From Candidatus Neomicrothrix sp. UBA2517 (GTDB lineage Bacteria; Actinomycetota; Acidimicrobiia; Acidimicrobiales; UBA8592): a DNA stretch of 58,314 bases. This document shows positions 39,826-49,147 of this stretch, one piece after another. The notes under the pieces were generated by a model. The model was not told the DNA's origin and searched no databases. It worked only from the letters and a program-made list of their open reading frames with translations. The DNA lies in assembly GCA_002341185.1 (NCBI GenBank), contig DDNP01000008.1, positions 44,223 through 102,536 on the forward strand. Reading direction: 5' to 3'. The first letter of the stretch is position 1. Every line of letters begins with the position of its first letter. Made by a program: the position numbers and the translations under genes.

Positions 39826-41690
39826 ACAAAACTGTTACATATTCTGAAGATAAAAGACGCCACTTCCTTCTAGTAATATTAGGATTTTGCACTCTTTTCA
39901 TTAGCTGGCGTTTAATCGATTTATCAATTTTCAACAATACGAAATATGAACAAAGGGGAGTTAATCAAAGAGTAATTGAACGTGAAATTAAAGGAGAGCG
40001 TGGGTCTATTCTTGATCGAAATGGTTACGAATTGGCCATCTCCTTTCCTCAACCATTCATTTATATTGATCCCCAACTCACAGATAATGGGGTAGAGAAA
40101 TCGCAAATACTTGCTAATTACCTTGATCTTCCGGGAATTGATGAGAGCCAAGAGGCAAAAACAATACTCACGAAGTTTAATTCACCTACACGATTCGAAT
40201 ACATCATTAGAAAAGCAACTCTTGAATCTGCCGAACAAATTCTTGAGCTTAATTTAGGTGGAGTCTATATCGATTATGAACCACGTCGTTTTCACATATC
40301 TGGAGATCAACTCGCAAGAGGGGTCCTTGGTGGAACAACGGTTGATAATATCGGGAGTTCAGGCTTGGAATTACAATATGAAATGGAACTTAAAGGTACC
40401 ACAGGAATCCAACGAGTAGAATTAAGCGCAGATGGGAGCACAATACCGACAGAAGCAGAAACTATCAGAGAAGCTGTTCATGGTTCTGACCTGATACTCA
40501 CCATAGATCGGGCTCTGCAATCCCAAGTGGAACTTGAATTGTCAACGACGATTCAGGAGGCCCAAGCTAAAGGCGGTATTGTCATTATCCAGAGACCAGC
40601 TACAGGAGAAATCCTTGCAATGGCTTCAATGATCTCAACAGAAACTGGTGAAGTCCTCTCAACATCCTATAATCAGGCAGTTACTCTAAGCTACGAGCCA
40701 GCATCAGTTCTGAAGGCCATGACTTTCGCCGGAGTTATCAATGAAGGTCTTGGAGTTGGAAGCACCCGACGAGAAATTCCCGATACATGGACATTGGAAT
40801 GGGAAAATAATGAAGGTAATACTGAGCTAGAAATATGGCGAGACGAGTACGAGTATGGAACTCAAGAAATGGCTATAGAAGACATCCTCACTCATTCTTC
40901 AAATACGGGGACTATTCTTTGGGCCCAAGATTTAGGTCAACAAAGACTTTATTCGTACTTAGAAAAGTTTGGTTTTGGTCAGAATTCAGGGCTTGAATTC
41001 CCATATGAATCACAAGGAATCTTACATGATCTAGATGGTTGGGACCCTTCAAATTTAAATACGATATCTCTAGGTCATGGAATTTCCGTAACTCCAATTC
41101 AGCTTGTTAGCGCTTATTCTGCAATCGCTAACGACGGAGTATATGTAAGTCCGCGATTAGTTAGCCATATTGTAGATCCTGATGGGAATATGGAACGTAT
41201 CAGTGGTTCTGCTTCAAGAGAAGTTATCTCTGCATCCACTGCTCATCAAATGGCTGACTTGCTTACTGCTGTAGTCGAGAATGGAACCGGCGAAAAGGCT
41301 TCAGTAAATGGATATAGAGTAGCTGCAAAGACAGGAACATCTTGGAAGTATTTTGCTCCTGAAGATAGTTATGAGTCACCTGATGGACAATTTGACCCTT
41401 ACTTGGATAAAAATGGTCAACGTCACTACACCTCAACAGTTACGGGATTCTTTCCATCGCAGAAACCTGAGCTATCTATGATCGTCATAATTGATGATCC
41501 CGCTCCTATAGAAGAGCAATTCTACGCAAGTCACGTCGCTGCCCCTTTATTTGGGAAATTAGCAAGTTGGTCTCTGCGTCATTATCAAATTTCACCTTTC
41601 AAAGAAATCCAGTTATCCAGAAATGATCAACAGGCCTTAAGTAATCCAACGGAAGGCGTACCTTTTCCAAATAGGGGAGACTCTGAATGA
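39822..41690 (+). CDS. ftsI: Peptidoglycan transpeptidase FtsI (PBP class B)
   Basis: This 622-residue class B PBP cross-links septal peptidoglycan. A single TM lies at about 14-33. The pedestal contains GERGSILDRNG at residues 58-68. The transpeptidase domain has EPASVLKAM (Ser295, Lys298), SSN (359-361) and KTGT (503-506). The active-site serine is in ASVLK, a slight variant of the more usual GSTFK. It starts at GTG, overlapping the ftsL end by 4 bases. No PASTA domains follow. It partners with FtsW encoded downstream. Confidence 0.96.
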   Translation: MNKTVTYSEDKRRHFLLVILGFCTLFISWRLIDLSIFNNTKYEQRGVNQRVIEREIKGERGSILDRNGYELAISFPQPFIYIDPQLTDNGVEKSQILANYLDLPGIDESQEAKTILTKFNSPTRFEYIIRKATLESAEQILELNLGGVYIDYEPRRFHISGDQLARGVLGGTTVDNIGSSGLELQYEMELKGTTGIQRVELSADGSTIPTEAETIREAVHGSDLILTIDRALQSQVELELSTTIQEAQAKGGIVIIQRPATGEILAMASMISTETGEVLSTSYNQAVTLSYEPASVLKAMTFAGVINEGLGVGSTRREIPDTWTLEWENNEGNTELEIWRDEYEYGTQEMAIEDILTHSSNTGTILWAQDLGQQRLYSYLEKFGFGQNSGLEFPYESQGILHDLDGWDPSNLNTISLGHGISVTPIQLVSAYSAIANDGVYVSPRLVSHIVDPDGNMERISGSASREVISASTAHQMADLLTAVVENGTGEKASVNGYRVAAKTGTSWKYFAPEDSYESPDGQFDPYLDKNGQRHYTSTVTGFFPSQKPELSMIVIIDDPAPIEEQFYASHVAAPLFGKLASWSLRHYQISPFKEIQLSRNDQQALSNPTEGVPFPNRGDSE

Positions 41691-43096
41691 AGCTCGGAAA
41701 GCTATTGAAAAGTTTCAGGAGTTCAGATATACAAATAGACGGTGAATTCAGCGATCTTCAAATTTTCGGATTGAGTTATGATTCTCGAACTGTTTCTCCA
41801 GGTGATTTGTTCTTTTGCCTTAAAGGCGAACATGGTGACGGCCATAATTTTGTTCTAGAGGCAATCGCAAATGGCGCATGTGCATTAGTCGTGGAGAGAA
41901 AGGTTAATGCTGAAATTCTACAAATCGTAGTTTCAAACCCTAGAAGCACCATGGGAGATATCGCTGAAATCTTTTATGGTTTTCCCTCAAGAGAAATAAC
42001 CTCAGTGGGCGTAACTGGAACAAACGGTAAAACAACAACGATAAGTATGCTTTCAGAAATAGCCAAAGCAGCAGGAGAATCCCCAGCAACTATCGGGACT
42101 CTCACCGGCCAATTAACCACGCCAGAAGCGCCCGAGGTTCAACGACAAATACGAAGCTTTGTGCAGGAGGGAGCATCTTTTTTGGCAATGGAAGTGAGTT
42201 CGCATGCACTCAACCAAAACAGAATTTCGATGATGTCATATGATGCAACAATCTTCACAAATCTAACGCTTGATCACCTTGATTATCATGGCGATATGGA
42301 GAATTACTATCGGGCTAAATCGAAACTTTTTACTGCAGATCATTCAAAACTGGCTGTGGTGAATGCCGACAATTCATTTGGCCAAAGGCTGTTAAACGAA
42401 ATATCAATCCCAAAATTAAGTTTTTCTTTGGCCGATATTGAAGTTATCAATCAAACGCTAAGTAAAACTACTTTCAAGTGGGGACGGCAGTTGATTGAAC
42501 TTAATCTTCCTGGCAAGTTCAACCTTGAAAATGCGTTAGGTGCGGCAGTTGCTTCAGAAGCATTGGGAATCGATAGAGAAGATATCGCTCAAGGCTTAGG
42601 AAATATGAGTGGAGTTCCCGGAAGATTCCAAATGATACAACATTCTGAAAATCAACCTTATGTCATCATTGATTACTCTCACACACCTGATGGATTGGAG
42701 AGATCCCTATTGATGATAAAAGAACTATCACATGAAGGAGAAGTACATGTAGTGTTTGGCTGCGGTGGTGATCGTGACGATTCCAAAAGGCCTGAAATGG
42801 GAAGAATCTCAGAGCGCCTTGCATCAAATGTCTACCTAACATCTGACAACCCTCGTTCTGAAAACCAAATAGCGATTATTAATGATATTTTGTCAGGCAT
42901 CAAGGACGTTAATCGTGTTTACGTTAATCCAGATAGGCGAGTGGCAATCCACCATGCAGTCAAATCTGCAGATAAGAATGACATCGTGTTAATTGCAGGG
43001 AAAGGTTGTGAGCCGTATCAGGAAATCAATGGCACATTGTCTTCTTTCTTAGATATTGATGTCGGCCGGGAAGCCTTAGAGGCAAGACAAAAGTGA
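41687..43096 (+). CDS. murE: UDP-MurNAc-L-Ala-D-Glu:meso-DAP ligase MurE
   Basis: This 469-residue Mur ligase has the P-loop GVTGTNGKTT (108-117), the carbamylated-lysine motif YYRAKSKLF (Lys211) and SDNPR (387-390). The DNPR motif is the signature of enzymes that add meso-diaminopimelate rather than lysine, so the organism makes meso-DAP-type peptidoglycan. murF, which would be expected next, is missing: mraY follows with a 4-base overlap. The start overlaps the ftsI stop. Confidence 0.96.
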   Translation: MKLGKLLKSFRSSDIQIDGEFSDLQIFGLSYDSRTVSPGDLFFCLKGEHGDGHNFVLEAIANGACALVVERKVNAEILQIVVSNPRSTMGDIAEIFYGFPSREITSVGVTGTNGKTTTISMLSEIAKAAGESPATIGTLTGQLTTPEAPEVQRQIRSFVQEGASFLAMEVSSHALNQNRISMMSYDATIFTNLTLDHLDYHGDMENYYRAKSKLFTADHSKLAVVNADNSFGQRLLNEISIPKLSFSLADIEVINQTLSKTTFKWGRQLIELNLPGKFNLENALGAAVASEALGIDREDIAQGLGNMSGVPGRFQMIQHSENQPYVIIDYSHTPDGLERSLLMIKELSHEGEVHVVFGCGGDRDDSKRPEMGRISERLASNVYLTSDNPRSENQIAIINDILSGIKDVNRVYVNPDRRVAIHHAVKSADKNDIVLIAGKGCEPYQEINGTLSSFLDIDVGREALEARQK

Positions 43097-44142
43097 TACG
43101 TCTTCTTCTTGCAGTAACGTTATCTTCAGGATTCTCTCTACTTGGGACTAGATATCTAATAAAGTGGCTTTCCGCAAGGGGCATTGGTCAGCCAATTAGA
43201 GACGACGGTCCGGACGGGCACAAGACAAAATCTGGAACTCCCACTATGGGAGGCTTAGCAGTCGTATTAGGTGCTTTCGTAGCCTATATAATTTCAGATT
43301 TATACAACGGCATATACACGCGTTCGGGACTATTTGTTATGCTTGCCATTCTTGGATCTGGTTTTGTAGGTTTTCTCGATGACTGGATAAAGATTCGCAA
43401 CGCTCGAAATCTCGGGCTAAATAAAAAAATGAAAATCATAGGGTTACTAGTCGTAGCGTTTGGTTTTGCCATTCTTATGGTTTCCTTTACCGAAGTTCAC
43501 ACTGAGCTATCATTTACTCGCTGGGACTCTATATCTATTGATTTAGGTCCAATCGGTTGGGTATTTTGGGCAGCTTTCATCATCCTAGCAATGAGTAACG
43601 CAGTTAATCTTACAGACGGATTAGATGGGCTTGCAGCAGGATCATCTACCCTGTGCTTTAGTGCCTTTACAGTTATTTCATTTTGGGCATTTCGTCATCC
43701 CGAAATATACCAACTTGATCATGCGTTAGATTTGGCAGTTGTTGCAGTTTCAATGCTTGGGGCTTGTGTAGGGTTCTTATGGTGGAATGCTGCACCTGCA
43801 AAAATATTTATGGGCGATACTGGTTCATTAGCTATAGGAACGGCGCTTGGGTGCCTCGGGTTAGCTACTAATACGCAACTTCTACTCCCGATTATCACTG
43901 GCATATTTGTTCTCGAAACAATTTCTGTTGTGATCCAAATCATCGGTTATAGATGGATGAACGAAAGAAGAATTTTTCGAATGGCGCCATTCCATCATCA
44001 CTTTGAACTTAAGGGGTGGCCGGAAACAACGGTAATAGTTAGGTTCTGGATCATAACTGGTTTCTTCGTGGCGATCGCTTTGGGAATCTTTTATGCAGAT
44101 TTTGTTGAAGTGTCCGATTTCAGGGAAATGGTAATTCTATGA
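43093..44142 (+). CDS. mraY: Phospho-N-acetylmuramoyl-pentapeptide-transferase MraY
   Basis: This 349-residue polytopic membrane enzyme with about ten helices makes lipid I from UDP-MurNAc-pentapeptide and undecaprenyl phosphate. Conserved segments are DGPDGHKTKSGTPTMGG, FLDDWIK (metal-binding Asp-Asp), NAVNLTDGLDGLAAG, FMGDTGSLAIG and MAPFHHHFELKGW (the His-rich loop). It starts at GTG inside the last four bases of murE. Because its substrate is the pentapeptide, a murF product must be made elsewhere in the genome. Confidence 0.97.
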   Translation: MIRLLLAVTLSSGFSLLGTRYLIKWLSARGIGQPIRDDGPDGHKTKSGTPTMGGLAVVLGAFVAYIISDLYNGIYTRSGLFVMLAILGSGFVGFLDDWIKIRNARNLGLNKKMKIIGLLVVAFGFAILMVSFTEVHTELSFTRWDSISIDLGPIGWVFWAAFIILAMSNAVNLTDGLDGLAAGSSTLCFSAFTVISFWAFRHPEIYQLDHALDLAVVAVSMLGACVGFLWWNAAPAKIFMGDTGSLAIGTALGCLGLATNTQLLLPIITGIFVLETISVVIQIIGYRWMNERRIFRMAPFHHHFELKGWPETTVIVRFWIITGFFVAIALGIFYADFVEVSDFREMVIL

Positions 44143-45491
44143 ATAAAGAGATTGCAAAATTAGGTTCCAATATAGGAATCTATGGTCTTGGGAAGACTGG
44201 AGAATCCGTAGCATATTTCTTGAATCAAAAAGGATTCTCGCTTCGGCTTTATGACGATTTCCCTACTAATGAGTCAGCAGCTATTGCCCAAAAATTAAAT
44301 CTCGAGATCAAATCATGTAAAAATATTCAGGATTGCCAGAACTATCTAAAAGAATTAGAAACAATTTTTCCAGCACCAGGTCTTCCAGACGATCACGTCG
44401 CACTTAAGTATGCGCGTAGCGAAGAGATAGCCATACGCGGAGAATTTGATTTAGCTCAGATGTATGATGGTCGGCCTTGTGTCGCTGTCACTGGAACAAA
44501 TGGAAAAACTACAGTGACGATGATGATAGAGCAGATGTTGAACTTAAGTGGTTTCGCTACGAAAGCTGTAGGGAATACAGAGGTCCCATTGGTAGCAGCG
44601 ATCCAAGATGAAACCTTATCAGGCTTTGTAGTTGAGGCTTCTTCTTTTAGGTTAGCCCAGTCTCAAGAATTCGCACCTGATGTAGGGGTTTGGTTGAATT
44701 TCTCGCCTGACCATTTAGACGTGCATGCTGATCTCCAAAGTTACGAAACCGCAAAAGCTCGGATATGGAAAAATATAAAAGAAGACCAAGTGGCACTTGC
44801 TAATGAAGATGATCCAATAGTCATGCGTCATACTCCTTCAAATGGGATTTTAAGAACTTTTGGGCTGACTGCTGGTGATAGTAGTTTAGCGAACGACTAT
44901 TTATGCGTTGAAGGCAAGAAACTTATCAGGGTAGAAGAACTATCAAGAAGTGCTCCTCACGATATTTCCAATGCTTTGGCTGCTGCTTCGGCTGCAATGC
45001 ATGCTGGAGCTACAACTGATGCAGTTAAACAGACGCTTCGAGACTTTGACCATCTCCCTCATAGAATCTCATTTGTAAATAAATATAAAGGGGTTCGTTG
45101 GTATGACGATAGTAAATCAACTACTCCCCACTCAGTTATAGCTGCTGTAAGAAACTTTGAGAATGTAATTTTAGTTATGGGAGGTCGTAATAAAGGGTTA
45201 GATTTTAAGGCGATTCTACCAATATTAGATCGCGTAAAATATCTAATTGCGATCGGCGAAGCATCAGAGGAAATTGAGAGGAGTTTGGGGGATATGACTG
45301 AAGTTTTGAAAGCATCATCAATGCAAAATGCTGTCGAAAAGGCATCTACTTTAAGCATCTCAGGCGATGTAGTGCTTCTTTCACCAGGTTGCGCATCGTT
45401 TGACCTATACGAGAATTACAAGCAAAGAGGTCTCGATTTCGTAATAAAGGTAAATAATCTCATCAAGGGGAAACAAGATGTCAATCATTGA
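44139..45491 (+). CDS. murD: UDP-MurNAc-L-Ala:D-Glu ligase MurD
   Basis: This 450-residue Mur ligase adds D-glutamate. An N-terminal Rossmann-like domain (GIYGLGKTGESVA) is followed by the ATP domain with AVTGTNGKTTVTMM (about 115-127) and the helix with FSPDHLDVHADLQSYETAKARIW (carbamylated Lys). The C-terminal domain starts near VRWYDDSKST. It overlaps mraY by ATGA (44139-44142) and ftsW by 14 bases. Length is typical. Confidence 0.96.
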   Translation: MNKEIAKLGSNIGIYGLGKTGESVAYFLNQKGFSLRLYDDFPTNESAAIAQKLNLEIKSCKNIQDCQNYLKELETIFPAPGLPDDHVALKYARSEEIAIRGEFDLAQMYDGRPCVAVTGTNGKTTVTMMIEQMLNLSGFATKAVGNTEVPLVAAIQDETLSGFVVEASSFRLAQSQEFAPDVGVWLNFSPDHLDVHADLQSYETAKARIWKNIKEDQVALANEDDPIVMRHTPSNGILRTFGLTAGDSSLANDYLCVEGKKLIRVEELSRSAPHDISNALAAASAAMHAGATTDAVKQTLRDFDHLPHRISFVNKYKGVRWYDDSKSTTPHSVIAAVRNFENVILVMGGRNKGLDFKAILPILDRVKYLIAIGEASEEIERSLGDMTEVLKASSMQNAVEKASTLSISGDVVLLSPGCASFDLYENYKQRGLDFVIKVNNLIKGKQDVNH

Positions 45492-46668
45492 CCATTCTAA
45501 GTCTAATTCGTTCTCGCTCAGCGTAAAGGATGCATTATCAACAACTCTTAAGCCTTCTGCCAAGGGGAAAAGACCTTCTAGAGCTTCCTGGACAGCATTA
45601 CAAAGAAAGATGTTCTATATCGTTGTAATACTCAATGTTTTTGGTATCGCTATGATCCTTTCTGCAGGTTCCGTTGTAGCAAGTCAAGAGGGCATCGGAG
45701 AATTCTCATATGCTATTAGGCAAACAGTATGGTTTCTGATCGGGCTGTCCGTGCTTTATTGCGGTTCAAAATTCGATTACAAAAATCTAAAGATGTTAGC
45801 CCGTCCTCTGCTCTACCTAACCTACTTTTTGATGTTCTTGCTTTATACTCCTCTAGGAGCTGAAGGCGGCGGTGCGACTCGGTGGATAGCAATGTCTGGT
45901 ATTTCCTTTCAGCCATCTGAAATTCTTAAAATCGCGACCATAGTTTTTACTGCAAAGGTCATCTCTGACTATCAAAAGGATCTTCGAAATCCAAGAGCAT
46001 ACGGAGAGCCATTCTTTGCAATATTTCCTGCAATAGTGATGCTTATCGCCCAACCAGATTATGGAACTATGTGCCTAATTTTTTTCCTTCTAGGATCGAT
46101 TCTTTACCTTGGTGGCATACCACTAGATAAGCTCTTCAAATTCGGCCTGATTCTCACGCCTTTGTTGTTATTAGGAGCGATTGCCGCACCGTACAGAAGA
46201 AAACGACTCTTAGCAGTTATGAATCCAGAAGGGGATGCACTTAATTCGGGTTGGCAAACTCTGCAGTCACTCACTGGAATAAGTAATGGCGGCTTACTAG
46301 GTGTGGGGCCAGGTTCAAGTAAATCGAAATGGTGGACTCCAGAAACACATACTGACTTTATTTTCACCGTGATAGCAGAAGAAATGGGCTTGTTCGGTTC
46401 TCTTGTAGTCCTAGGATTATTTACAGGTTTGGTTATTTTCGGTGTGCAAATAGCAAAGCAATCAAATGATAAGTTCGGCTACTTGGTAGCTATGGGAATA
46501 ACAAGTTGGTTTGCTGTTCAAGCGATTGTGAATATTGGTGTAACAATTGGACAAATGCCTAATACAGGGTTGCCATTGCCTTTCATATCCTATGGGGGGA
46601 GTTCACTTCTTGTAGGCATGGCGGCAATTGGAATAATGCTGAATATCGCTCAACCAAGGAAGAGATGA
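45478..46668 (+). CDS. ftsW: Lipid II polymerase FtsW
   Basis: This 396-residue SEDS-family membrane protein has ten helices after a cytoplasmic N-terminus of about 45 residues. GGATRWI..SGISFQPSEILKIA, AQPDYGTMCLIF and the conserved Asp of the SEDS cavity (HTDFIFTVIAEEMG), and GQMPNTGLPLPFISYGGSS are all characteristic. It polymerises septal glycan strands together with FtsI. Its start lies within the last 14 bases of murD and its stop overlaps murG (ATGA). Confidence 0.96.
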   Translation: MSIIDHSKSNSFSLSVKDALSTTLKPSAKGKRPSRASWTALQRKMFYIVVILNVFGIAMILSAGSVVASQEGIGEFSYAIRQTVWFLIGLSVLYCGSKFDYKNLKMLARPLLYLTYFLMFLLYTPLGAEGGGATRWIAMSGISFQPSEILKIATIVFTAKVISDYQKDLRNPRAYGEPFFAIFPAIVMLIAQPDYGTMCLIFFLLGSILYLGGIPLDKLFKFGLILTPLLLLGAIAAPYRRKRLLAVMNPEGDALNSGWQTLQSLTGISNGGLLGVGPGSSKSKWWTPETHTDFIFTVIAEEMGLFGSLVVLGLFTGLVIFGVQIAKQSNDKFGYLVAMGITSWFAVQAIVNIGVTIGQMPNTGLPLPFISYGGSSLLVGMAAIGIMLNIAQPRKR

Positions 46669-47762
46669 AAGAAATTTTTGCTGTTATCGCTGGAGGGGGA
46701 ACTGCTGGACATTTACACCCTGGGTTAGCAGTCGCTGAAGCTTTAGTTTCAAGAGGTAAAAGAAGGTCAGAAATCTATTTCTTGGCCAGTGATCGTGAAA
46801 TAGACAGCAAACTAATTACAGCTGCAAATTTTGGATTCACTGGGTTGCGGGGTAAAGGAGTTGGGAGCAACAGCCTAATTTCTTTACTAGTGGCATTGAC
46901 TCTTTTAGTAAAGTCCACAACTTCAGCTTGGAAATTTGTTTTGAAATCTAAACCTAAAGTCATTCTTTCTTTAGGAGGGTTTGCGTCACTTCCTGGTTCG
47001 ATTGCAGGCCTTATCACGCGAACTCCAGTCGTTCTTCACGAGCAGAACGCTATTCCAGGTCGGGCTAATAAACTTATAAGTAAATGGGCTAAAAAGTCTG
47101 CGGTTTCCTATCTAAAAACAGGACTTCCTCGAAGCGTCCATACTGGCAATCCAGTCAGGAAAGAATTGTTTGATTTGGAAAGAAACGATAAGTCACTTCA
47201 CCGGAGTCAGCTCGGAATTCCGCTAGAAAATAAAATGGTCGTTGTTACTGGTGGTTCATTGGGTTCTACAAGGATAAATGAGTCTGTAGTTGGAGCCCTG
47301 GTTTACTTGAGGCAGGTAACTGATCTAACTATCTACCACATAGTCGGGAGCAGAGACTGGGCTAAATTTAATGAGCCGTTGCCCAGTCATGGTATTGACT
47401 ACAGGGCTGTGGAGTATGAAGACCAAATGCCGATTGTAATTAATTCAGCTGATTTGATTATTTCGCGAGCTGGAGGTTCGATAACTGCAGAGATAAAGCT
47501 AGTTGGTGTTCCTTCCATACTGGTTCCATTACCAGGTGCACCGGGTGACCATCAAACCAAAAATGCTGAGTCATTAGTAGAGGATGGCTCAGCGATGATT
47601 ATCCCTGATAACGAATGCGACAGCGAAAGGCTTTCTAAAGAGATTAAAGGTATTCTTTTAGACCGAAAGAGACTAAGTGATATGACTAACGCAAAACCTG
47701 GGATGCCAAACAAAAATGCTGCCGAATCTATAGCTGCGTTATTAATTAAGGAAGCAAAATGA
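46665..47762 (+). CDS. murG: UDP-GlcNAc:lipid I N-acetylglucosaminyltransferase MurG
   Basis: This 365-residue GT-B glycosyltransferase (GT28) turns lipid I into lipid II on the inner face of the membrane. GGGTAGHLHPGLAVAEAL binds the nucleotide/lipid at the N-terminus. LHEQNAIPGRANKLIS, GGSLGSTRINE and SRAGGSITAEIKLVGVPSILVPLP (UDP-GlcNAc site) follow. It overlaps ftsW by ATGA and murC by ATGA, a typical dcw arrangement. Confidence 0.97.
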   Translation: MKEIFAVIAGGGTAGHLHPGLAVAEALVSRGKRRSEIYFLASDREIDSKLITAANFGFTGLRGKGVGSNSLISLLVALTLLVKSTTSAWKFVLKSKPKVILSLGGFASLPGSIAGLITRTPVVLHEQNAIPGRANKLISKWAKKSAVSYLKTGLPRSVHTGNPVRKELFDLERNDKSLHRSQLGIPLENKMVVVTGGSLGSTRINESVVGALVYLRQVTDLTIYHIVGSRDWAKFNEPLPSHGIDYRAVEYEDQMPIVINSADLIISRAGGSITAEIKLVGVPSILVPLPGAPGDHQTKNAESLVEDGSAMIIPDNECDSERLSKEIKGILLDRKRLSDMTNAKPGMPNKNAAESIAALLIKEAK

Positions 47763-49144
47763 GTGATGCCGAAGATCAGGTTACAGTAGATCTCGATAGA
47801 CCAATCAATATCCACATAGTGGGAATAGGTGGAGCTGGGATGAGGTCTATCGCTAACGTTTTATCTGATATGGGTCATGATGTGTCAGGAAGTGACCTTA
47901 AATATTCAACTGGACTTGATCAGCTTAAAAGCAAAGGAATTAGAATCGAAATTGGTCATTCCGAATCGAACATAGGAAACGCAGAGCTTATAACTAAATC
48001 TACGGCTATTCCAGAAGAGAATCCGGAAGTTTCTTTCGCTCAACTTAGAGGAATTCCAGTACTGACAAGGGCTCAGATAATGACTGCGATAACGTCCAGG
48101 AAAAGATCAATTGTTGTCGCAGGTACACATGGGAAAACAACTACTTCGTCGATTCTTTCTGTAGTTTTGGCGGCTTCCGGGAGACAGCCTTCATTTCTCA
48201 TTGGTGGGGACTTGAATGGAATAGGGTATGGCGCTCTTTGGAATAAGAATTCAGATCTTTTAGTTGTCGAAGGAGACGAATCCGATGGTTCCTTTTTGGA
48301 GTTTGACTCATCTATTTCAATAATTACTAGTGTCGAATCAGACCATTTATCGTTTTACAAAAGTGACTCGAAGCTACAAGAAGCATTTAAGCTATTCGCC
48401 GAAGGCACAAAAGAAGTAGTTTATCTATATGGGGATCCGCAAGAGACTCACTATTTGAGGGATCTTCCCAATATTAGGACATATGGCAGAGACTCTGGTA
48501 GCACCTATCAAATTCGAAATTACGAAGGAGCAAGGTTTTCTTCTTCTTTTGAAATAGCTAAGGGAAGAGAAGTCATAGGAAATTTTAGCCTAGCAAGTCC
48601 TGGCTTTCATAATGCGTTGAACGCAACCGCTGCGGTAGCTGTAGCATGTGATTTGGGTATCAGTAAAAATAAGATACAAAATGGAATATCGCAATTCGCT
48701 GGGGTTGCTCGAAGATTCCAATATAGAGGAGAGAAGAATGGCGTTTCCTTTATTGATGATTATGCGCACCTTCCAACGGAAATTCAATCAGCCATAAAGG
48801 CTGCAAAAGAAGGTAACTGGAAGAGAGTTATTACGGTATTTCAGCCCCACCGCTTTACGAGAACAAGTGATTTAGCGACTTCCTTTTCGGAAAGCTTTGG
48901 AGAAGCTGATGAGGTTATCATCACTGGTATTTATTCGGCTGGAGAGAAACCGATACCGGGCATTACTGGAAAGTTAGTTGCTGATGCAGTCGCATCAAGG
49001 AGAATGGGCACAAAAGTTCGGTATTGTGAACATCGGGAAGATTTAATTGCGTTATTGAAGGGCCTGCTAGTAGAAGGAGATCTTTGTTTAACTCTAGGAG
49101 CAGGGGATCTTACAAATATTCCGAGTCAGTTATTGGAGTCCTAG
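47759..49144 (+). CDS. murC: UDP-MurNAc:L-Ala ligase MurC
   Basis: This 461-residue Mur ligase adds the first stem residue, L-alanine. GIGGAGMRSIANVLSDMGHDVSG at the start is the Rossmann signature of MurC, VAGTHGKTTTSSI is the P-loop and EGDESDGSFLEF a MurC-specific motif. FQPHRFTRTSDL is in the C-terminal domain. The start overlaps murG (ATGA), and murB starts 3 bases after its stop. Confidence 0.97.
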   Translation: MSDAEDQVTVDLDRPINIHIVGIGGAGMRSIANVLSDMGHDVSGSDLKYSTGLDQLKSKGIRIEIGHSESNIGNAELITKSTAIPEENPEVSFAQLRGIPVLTRAQIMTAITSRKRSIVVAGTHGKTTTSSILSVVLAASGRQPSFLIGGDLNGIGYGALWNKNSDLLVVEGDESDGSFLEFDSSISIITSVESDHLSFYKSDSKLQEAFKLFAEGTKEVVYLYGDPQETHYLRDLPNIRTYGRDSGSTYQIRNYEGARFSSSFEIAKGREVIGNFSLASPGFHNALNATAAVAVACDLGISKNKIQNGISQFAGVARRFQYRGEKNGVSFIDDYAHLPTEIQSAIKAAKEGNWKRVITVFQPHRFTRTSDLATSFSESFGEADEVIITGIYSAGEKPIPGITGKLVADAVASRRMGTKVRYCEHREDLIALLKGLLVEGDLCLTLGAGDLTNIPSQLLES

Positions 49145-49147
49145 CTT

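Noticed and set aside
43093..44142. Possible fusion of MurF into MurE, MraY or MurD
   Set aside because: All three proteins have family-typical lengths and domain order, so no MurF domain is hidden in a fusion.
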